Positions 58,044 to 64,000 of a DNA stretch of 64,000 nucleotides are shown here, one piece after another. Positions within the stretch are counted from its first letter, which is position 1, and each line of letters starts with the position of its first letter. Source of the DNA: Cryptomeria japonica (lineage: Eukaryota; Streptophyta; Pinopsida; Cupressales; Cupressaceae); the NCBI RefSeq assembly GCF_030272615.1, contig NC_081409.1:875554594-875618593 (forward strand). Direction: 5' to 3'. The notes under the pieces are model-generated. The model saw nothing but the letters and a program-made list of their open reading frames with translations, searched no databases and was not told the origin of the DNA. Position numbers and translations under genes: made by a program.

Positions 58044-58543
58044 TGTTGGTTCCCAAAAGGGTTTACACTACAAGAGGCAGAAACCAAGTTGTTTCTTCAA
58101 ATTATCTATGGAGAAACCAACTCCAACTATCAATATCTTCAAGAACTTGGACCAACTATGGCAATGATTCTGCAAATCCTTCTACACATTGGGTTCTTCA
58201 AGACCTAGGAGGGTGATCCCTTGGTGAATCTATAATCTTCACGCCATACTCGTAAATTACACCAAAACTAAGAAGATAATCTCATGTAAAGGATCAACAA
58301 AGAGGGATAATGCTCAAGAATGGAGAATTCTTCAGTGATCCTCAACCTATTGGAGCATGAGATGGATAAAATATGAAATAACATACATAAATTGAAATGT
58401 ATTCTGATAATCAATAGTTTGCAACAAATACAGATGAAAGAAGCATAAAACTGATTATAAAAAACTTAAGACAAGCTAGGATCAGTGCCTGATTCCATTG
58501 GGTGCTTGAATTCAAAAATACATTAAATGAATTACAACAAAAT
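58044..58543 (-). repeat. G3 5' LTR, internal-facing part
   Basis: Matches 31113-31612 base for base in length (500). On the minus strand it ends AACCAACA and is followed by the primer site. It breaks off at acaaaat, where Copia-B begins. Confidence 0.87.
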
Positions 58544-59490
58544 TGTTGGCAATTTACACTCAATTGGTTGGTTTCACTATGTTGTCATTGATGGCAACAT
58601 GGTATTGTGTTTCGACTTCATGTTTTGATTCTATGGTGTCTCGACGGGAACTTCACAGATACTTCACCAGCACTGGCATCGGCACCGGAAGGACAAAAGG
58701 ATTTATTTGGTTACCGACAATACATGCTAACATGGTTTAGTAAAGGTTATTGGTATTGGAGGCCAACATTTATTGATCCGACATCGGCAATTGATTTCAA
58801 TGTTTATGCATTTATGTTATCTTTCTGATATGTAGATTGATATTATATATATCTTTGTAAGCCGACATAGGGCATGTAAATTTGTATAGGGTATATAGGA
58901 TAGTTTGATAGATCATTTTGATAAGAAAAAAATAAATAGGATTATGGATATGTGAATGTAATATGATGTGAATATATCAGAGAGATCATGTATGTGAGGA
59001 AATTATTGTAAGGGTTATTCTGGTAAAGGGTGTAGGGTTTATGACCGAAACAAACAGAGCTTAAACCAAAACTGTATTCTGGCATAGAAGATGCTATCTT
59101 AGCAGTTCACACTTCTCCAGATTGTAGTCTAGACTTTTATGTAGTTAGTGAGGCTCCTTTTGTGATTGAGCAGTGAGCTCTAGGCTGTAAGCCTTCCTGC
59201 AAGTGTAGGTCCCTCATATTTTGATATCTCTTCATATGGCCAGTGGATTGATATTGCTGGTCACAAATCCCACCATGGTTTTTCCTCTTTTAGGTTTTCC
59301 ACATATAAATCTGTGTGTTATGGTTCTCATTTATGTGACTGGATTATTGGTTAGTTTACTTCTTTCAGTTCTGTTTATATCGGTATACCAGTTGGTGTAT
59401 GCATGTTTCAATAAGGCTAAAACTTATTATTCTGGTATAACACATATTAACCCCCCCCACCCCCCCTCTTAGTGTTATTGGTTTCCAACA
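58544..59490 (+). repeat. Copia-B 5' LTR
   Basis: 947 bp, TG...CA. The CCATGG...CC dyad is at 59273-59303. A C-rich tract (about 59452-59467) precedes the end. The primer site TGGTATCAGAGA is at 59493-59504. Confidence 0.85.
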
Positions 59491-59558
59491 ATTGGTATCA
59501 GAGACTTGTGCCTCAGAGGAAGTTTAATAGCTTGAGGAAGATATTGAAACCGGAATCC

Positions 59559-60649
59559 ATGGATATGGCTTTAGAGAAGCAACTTGAGATGACACTTGAA
59601 GATTGTGATGCTGAAATATTCAAGAACTTAAAGATACAAGATGAATTGAATTCTGCTAAGGAATTCATTCTTGTCCTACAAGAGAGGCTATCATCTGTTC
59701 AAGCTAGGAGGAAGGAACTTTTGCAAAGTCAAGATGATGAAGAGAAATATGCACTTAAGGAACAATGTCAAAAACTGAGTCAGGAGAACATGGTTATGAA
59801 AAATGAAATGCAAGTTATAACTATGAGCATGTCTAAGGAGATTGAGGACATAAAGAAAAAGGAAGAAAATCTTGTTGTATCCCTGAAGAACAAATTTGAA
59901 GAATGTGGTAAGTTGGTTCATGAAAATGATATGTTAAGAACCGATTTGGTATAATCCCAGAGTAATGAACAAGAGCTTGAGAGACAAATGATAATTCTGG
60001 GAGAATATTTAACTACTACAAGTGAGTACAAAGAAAAATAGAAGATCAACTTAGCATAGTTAGATGAGTTATTGAGGAGACAAAGGCAGATTGGAGATTC
60101 CAGTAGACTTGGATTTGGGCAAGGATAGAGTTCTGGTACTGCTAATGGAGATCAAAACCATAAGGAACCGGCAAGGCAATTCAATTCTTATAAATTCAAT
60201 GGTAGATGTTTTGTTTGCAATAGATTTGGTCACATGGCTAGGCAATGTAGAAACAAAGCAAATTAGAATCCTGATTCTGCTCCTGATAAATGTTCTAAAT
60301 GCAATAAGTTTGGTCATAAGACAAAAGATTGTAGAATGAATGTTAAATGCTATGCTTGTGGAAAATTTGGACATATGGATAATCAGTGTAGGTCAAGCAA
60401 TTTCACCGGTTTTAGCAAAGAAATTCTAAGGAACAATGTTACATGTTATACATATAATGAGGTTCTACATATTGCTAAGTTCTATAGAAGAAAAGATCCA
60501 CCAGTTGGTAATGTAGGATCAAATGAGAAAGAAAAAGAGAAGGGTAGTGAAATCCGAAAAGATGATACTCAGAGATGGATTAGAAAGACTGAAGACCAAT
60601 CATCAGATGGGAATGTCCTAGTTACTTATTAGGTAGAAGAGGTTGCTCC
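59559..60649 (+). pseudogene. Copia-B gag: coiled coil plus four zinc knuckles
   Basis: One frame from the ATG at 59559 to the Copia-C insertion, with about six stops (59952, ~60039, ~60057, 60126, ~60264, 60630) and no shifts. The N-terminal ~150 residues are coiled coil (QERLSSVQARRKELLQSQ). Knuckles: CFVCNRFGHMARQC, CSKCNKFGHKTKDC and CYACGKFGHMDNQC are intact; CYTYNEVLHIAKFY has lost two Cys and a Gly. It has the same design as Copia-A gag, and the three intact knuckles indicate nucleic-acid binding. Confidence 0.87.
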
Positions 60650-61448
60650 TGTTAGGATTGATGATAGTCCCAAAGATATTGAGAGGGGGGTGAATCAGTA
60701 TCTAACCAGTTTACAAAATATTTGACCTTATTAAGTATTTTGCATTCCAAAACAGTGTATCAGTAAACAAGAATTAATGCAGTAAATAAGAATAGTAAAG
60801 ACAACATAGAAAGCACACCATAACACAAGATGTTTAACAAGGAAACCCGGTGTGGGAAAAACCTCAGTGGGATTTGTGACCCACAATATTTACTCATTGG
60901 CCAATGAATGGATATTACTTACAAGAGGGGCCTGCACATGTAGGAAGGCCAACTGCCTAAAGCTCACTGCTCAATTACAAAAGGAAGTCTCACTGACTTA
61001 TAAAATGGATTATGAAAATCCAATATAATGTACTGCTACAAAAAGCATATGCTATGCCAAGTTCAGTACTGGTTTAAGCTCATACAATAACCATAAACCT
61101 TTCTACAAAATTTGCCTTGATATTCGCTCTACATATCCATCACATCATATATCCTCTCTCTCATATATGTCTCTCAAATGATCTACAAGATCTCATACTT
61201 ATATATGAGTCTTATTACAATATGCCATGCCGGCTTACAAAAGGATATTACAATTAAACACAAAATACAATAATCAAAATCATGTCGGCTAGGATGCTAG
61301 TAAACATTTTTGTCACTGTCGATGAACTATCTACCAGTGTAGAGTCTATCGGTGCTAGTGCCTGCCGGTGCCATAAGATTGCAAGGTTACCATCAATGAC
61401 AGCACCTTCAATCACCTTTCACTACCATTAGAGTGTGCAATGCCAACA
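60650..61448 (-). repeat. Copia-C 3' LTR
   Basis: 799 bp; the minus strand reads TGTTGGCATTGCAC...CCTAACA. It shares with the other Copia LTRs a GGCCTTCCTACATGTGCAGGCC-like motif (near 60940-60960), the GG-TTTTTCCC...GGG dyad (60841-60870) and a ttcaccccccctctc tract near its end. Confidence 0.87.
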
Positions 61449-61462
61449 ATCTCCCCCTTTGG
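61449..61462 (-). other. Copia-C polypurine tract
   Basis: The minus strand reads CCAAAGGGGGAGAT directly against the LTR start, identical to Copia-1 and Copia-A. Confidence 0.88.
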
Positions 61463-61647
61463 CATTGATGGCAACACTCATGAGAAAAATTCAAAATTGC
61501 ATCCAAAAATTGAAGTCCAAAAATCTTACCAAAACTGTGTGCTCCCCCTGAGCAGATGATCTCTTCTGAAAGTCATTTTTCTCAATTCTACTACTCCCCC
61601 TTTGATATCAATGACAAAGGTTGTCAAAATGTCAATGAGTGTAGTGC

Positions 61648-64000
61648 TCAGCTGGTACCTTGTAACCAGTTGGTTACAATCTGGAATAGGTCTGCTAATA
61701 CCAAATTCAGGCTCTGAGTGAACCTATTGTTGTCCTTTAATGCTACCTCTGTTCTCTGAATAGTACCGATGAGGTGATGCATTTTCTCTTCCGGTGTCTT
61801 CTATCCCTGAATAAGTGCCTCTGAGATCTCTTTCCTCAAAGAGATGAGGTTATCTAATTTAGGACTGAGTCTACATTTAAGTTCTTTTGCCTTGCCTTTT
61901 ATTCTTTCCTTCTCTTTCTCCAATTTTTCAAGTTTCTCCTCAAATCTAGCTATCTCCCATTCCATAACTGATATAAGTTCAAATGAACCAATGATATTGT
62001 CAGCTATATCATCAATTTATTTTTGCACTTTGCTGATTTCCTTATCGATATCCACTGTCAAAAGATTAGTCTTACAGGTGTCTCTATACAGTTCCTTGAG
62101 CTCCGTAATTGTTTTGTTTAGTGCTGGTAAAAGGGTGTCAATATGTTCCATGCACTACTTTATTATTTCTCCAAAGAATTTCTCTTTTTCCTTGTCCATT
62201 TTCTCCTTAAATGTCTCTTCATTTATTTGGTCCACAATCAGTATATTGTCGGTGATGTATTTAGACAATGTGTCTAACTGACTCAAAGAATCCTTATTAT
62301 CTACATTACACTTGGGTGCAATCAATTTAAGAATGGGTATGGTATCATCTATAGCCTTATATGCCAATACATTACAATCTGTAATTTTCTTAATAGAATC
62401 CAAAAGCACTTCAATCACATTTGTGGGTCTGAATTCAGTCATGGAAGTACCAGATGACTATCCAACTACCTTAACAATCTCCATGCTTCTAGTGGTAGTA
62501 ACAACTTTGCATATCTCAACCTCTGGTAGGTCATTTTGTGTTTGCATTTCAACTAGAAAAGGTTTAGGCTTCTTAGCATTTTCCGGTGGCAATGTCTCAG
62601 TATGAACCTGTTTCTCAACCTGTTTCCCTGTGCTCTCTTCTAATGGTTTTTCTGATTGTTCTTTAGTGTTATCAGCCGGTTTTTCTGATGCCTTTTCAGT
62701 TGTATCCACTGCCGGTTTCTCTGTCTGTACCTCTGCATTGTCCACTACCGGTGACTCAGTTGGTTTCACTGTATTCTCTATAGTCAGTTTCTCTGTCTCT
62801 GTCAGTTTTTCAATGTTTGCATCAACAGTACTATCATTAACCATTTTACTAACCACAATCTTAATGTTATCAACTGGTGTTTCAACTTTAACATTTTCAG
62901 CTTGTGTTCCAACATTGTCAACTAGTTGCTTAGTAGCAACATCTTTCTTCTTTTCTTCAATACTTTCTTTATTAACTACAATATTGACCTCCTGAGTGTC
63001 TATGTTCATTGTGTACAAAATTTCAGACTCAGGATTTGTATCCTCATGTGGTGTCTCCACATTCTCAGTAGCTGGTGTGTTGTCAGATTGTACTGGTGGA
63101 GTAACTAAAGGTGGTGGTAGATTATTTGTCACTTTTATATTAGGTAGTCCAACTACCTTGCCTTTTCCTTTGTCCTTATCCATTTGGTATACATTGAATG
63201 TTTTAGGTTTGTTCAATTTTTCTTGTTTCTCTTTCTCAACAAAGAAAACATCCCATTTATTTGTTGTCTCTTCTAAGATTTCATTAACCCTATCGACCAT
63301 TAGACTTACATGCCGGTGACCACTAGAAAAGACTGTTCTGTTAGCTTCATTGATCAATTCATCAATTTCCTCAGTAGATTTTATAGGGTGAAAAGCTAGC
63401 AGTTTCTCAATCTTGATTTTCTTGTCTAGCTCCATAATGGCTAACCTTTTAGCATATAACCTCCTATACAAATCACTAGGCAAATCATCTACAACCTTTA
63501 TCAAAACTTTCTTATAAATATCAAGGTGTAAGATGATACTATTTTCTATGCTTTATTTCTCCTCATTTGTAGAAGTATCATACAATTTACTTACGTTTGA
63601 TAAGTTACCATCATCTGTTATCTCATTTAATAGGTTGTCAAGTGGAGGAATAACCTATTTTTCCTTTCTCTTTCTAGGTGTCATCTTCTTAGTTGGTGGC
63701 CTTACCACTTGTTGCTTTTTCCTTGTTGTCTTGGTTTTCTTGGGAGGAGGAGAGGGTACTGGTGAGGGTTTTCTCTTCCTATCAACTCTTATAAACTCAG
63801 CAGAAATTTCACTGTCAAAGGATGTACCAATCGGTGAGAGATGAGCTTCTGGTTGTAATCCTTCCAGATCACTTTCCTTGATACCAGTGATATTCATTAT
63901 GTTTTCCTTTATTTCTTTAACCTGCTTAGATGCACTCCTTATGTATTTTTCTCTTCACTTCCTTTGTTTAAGTGTTTTCACACCACTCTCTATTGTTTCT
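61648..64000 (-). pseudogene. Copia-C ORF2: Lys-rich/charged/coiled-coil protein, C-terminal ~780 codons
   Basis: Read leftward: a Lys/Pro-rich basic segment (KPSPVPSPPPKKTKTTRKKQ, 63897-63655), a small helical region (DLPSDLYRRLYAKRLAIMEL, EEIDELINEANRT), a ~200-residue Val/Thr/Glu/Lys-rich linker (63200-62500) with TEKLT- and TEKP-type repeats, and a C-terminal coiled coil (62442-61648) ending at a TGA. The 62458-63504 piece is open for 348 codons. Order and composition match Copia-A ORF2 from its basic linker onward. No known domain recognised. Confidence 0.72.

Larger units (their letters stand above)
31113..58543 (-). mobile_element. G3: large minus-strand Tat-like Gypsy element, carrying nested inserts
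   Basis: The 500 bases at 31113-31612 and 58044-58543 match and are the distal parts of the two LTRs. Reading leftward from 58043 come a primer site, gag, protease, RNase H, RT, a second RNase H, integrase, a third coding region and the 3' LTR. The interior (58043 to about 45370) is ~12.7 kb and free of large inserts. The 3' LTR is broken by a LINE-like insert and by the S/Copia-A nest. The 5' LTR is cut by Copia-B, and its outer end lies beyond the window. Confidence 0.85.
58544..64000 (+). mobile_element. Copia-B: Copia-type element with four-knuckle gag, interrupted by Copia-C
   Basis: The 5' LTR (58544-59490) begins TGTTGGCAATT and ends TTCCAACA, followed by an initiator-Met primer site and gag. 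The element is cut at 60650 by the 3' LTR of Copia-C and its remainder lies beyond the window, so whether it has pol is unknown. Confidence 0.85.
60650..64000 (-). mobile_element. Copia-C: minus-strand Copia-type element, 5' part outside the window
   Basis: The 3' LTR (60650-61448) is preceded on the minus strand by the Copia polypurine tract. The interior seen (61449-64000) encodes a long ORF2 of the Copia-A layout. Inserted into Copia-B gag; the likely left duplication is gctcc at 60645-60649, but the right flank is outside the window. Confidence 0.85.

Noticed and set aside
61844-63319. Plus-strand frames of Ser/Val-rich sequence
   Set aside because: Antisense of the better-supported Copia-C ORF2.

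Overview
This window looks like plant nuclear intergenic DNA, most likely from a large-genome seed plant such as a conifer. It is AT-rich and is built almost entirely of nested LTR retrotransposons. No host protein-coding gene, tRNA or rRNA could be supported. Nearly every coding region belongs to a retroelement, and most are broken by stops or frameshifts. The plant assignment is inferred from element types (Copia elements with an initiator-Met primer site, Tat-like Gypsy elements, a plant-style additional RNase H), not from a species marker.

Layout, left to right. (1) 1-15616: an old Copia element, 'Copia-1', with a partial 5' LTR, gag, protease, integrase, RT and RNase H, all degraded, and a 3' LTR. 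Its gag is split by a Gypsy-type element, 'E1' (1688-10412), flanked by the 5-bp duplication gaagg. E1 encodes a Ser-Pro-Lys repeat protein and a protease with a G-patch-like tail, but no RT or integrase. (2) 15617-20476: gene-free AT-rich DNA, the first part resembling an LTR. (3) 20482-28375: 'E2', a second RT-less Gypsy element with gag and a protease-like region, flanked by gtagg. (4) 28381-31112: gene-free, including a likely minus-strand solo LTR. (5) 31113-58543: 'G3', a large minus-strand Tat-like Gypsy element with gag, protease, an RNase H placed before RT, RT, a second RNase H, integrase, and an unexplained third coding region before its 3' LTR. Its 3' LTR is interrupted by a LINE-like insert (43722-44744) and by a three-LTR tandem of a small element, 'S' (31613-43527). 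The middle S LTR is itself interrupted by 'Copia-A' (33528-41306). (6) 58544-64000: 'Copia-B' begins inside the 5' LTR of G3 and is interrupted at 60650 by minus-strand 'Copia-C', which runs off the window.

How the parts relate. Copia-1, Copia-A and Copia-C share the polypurine tract aaagggggagat, and Copia-1, -A and -B have initiator-Met-type primer sites. Copia-A, and as far as seen Copia-C, lack pol domains and instead carry a long second ORF with basic, charged and coiled-coil segments. E1 and E2 share a primer site that fits tRNA-Trp and an identical polypurine tract, and both lack RT. The window therefore looks like a community of apparently non-autonomous elements that would depend on enzymes from others, plus one large Gypsy element with an extra ORF. 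The most notable candidates for undescribed biology are the Copia ORF2 family, the third coding region of G3, the RNase H-before-RT order, and the S tandem.
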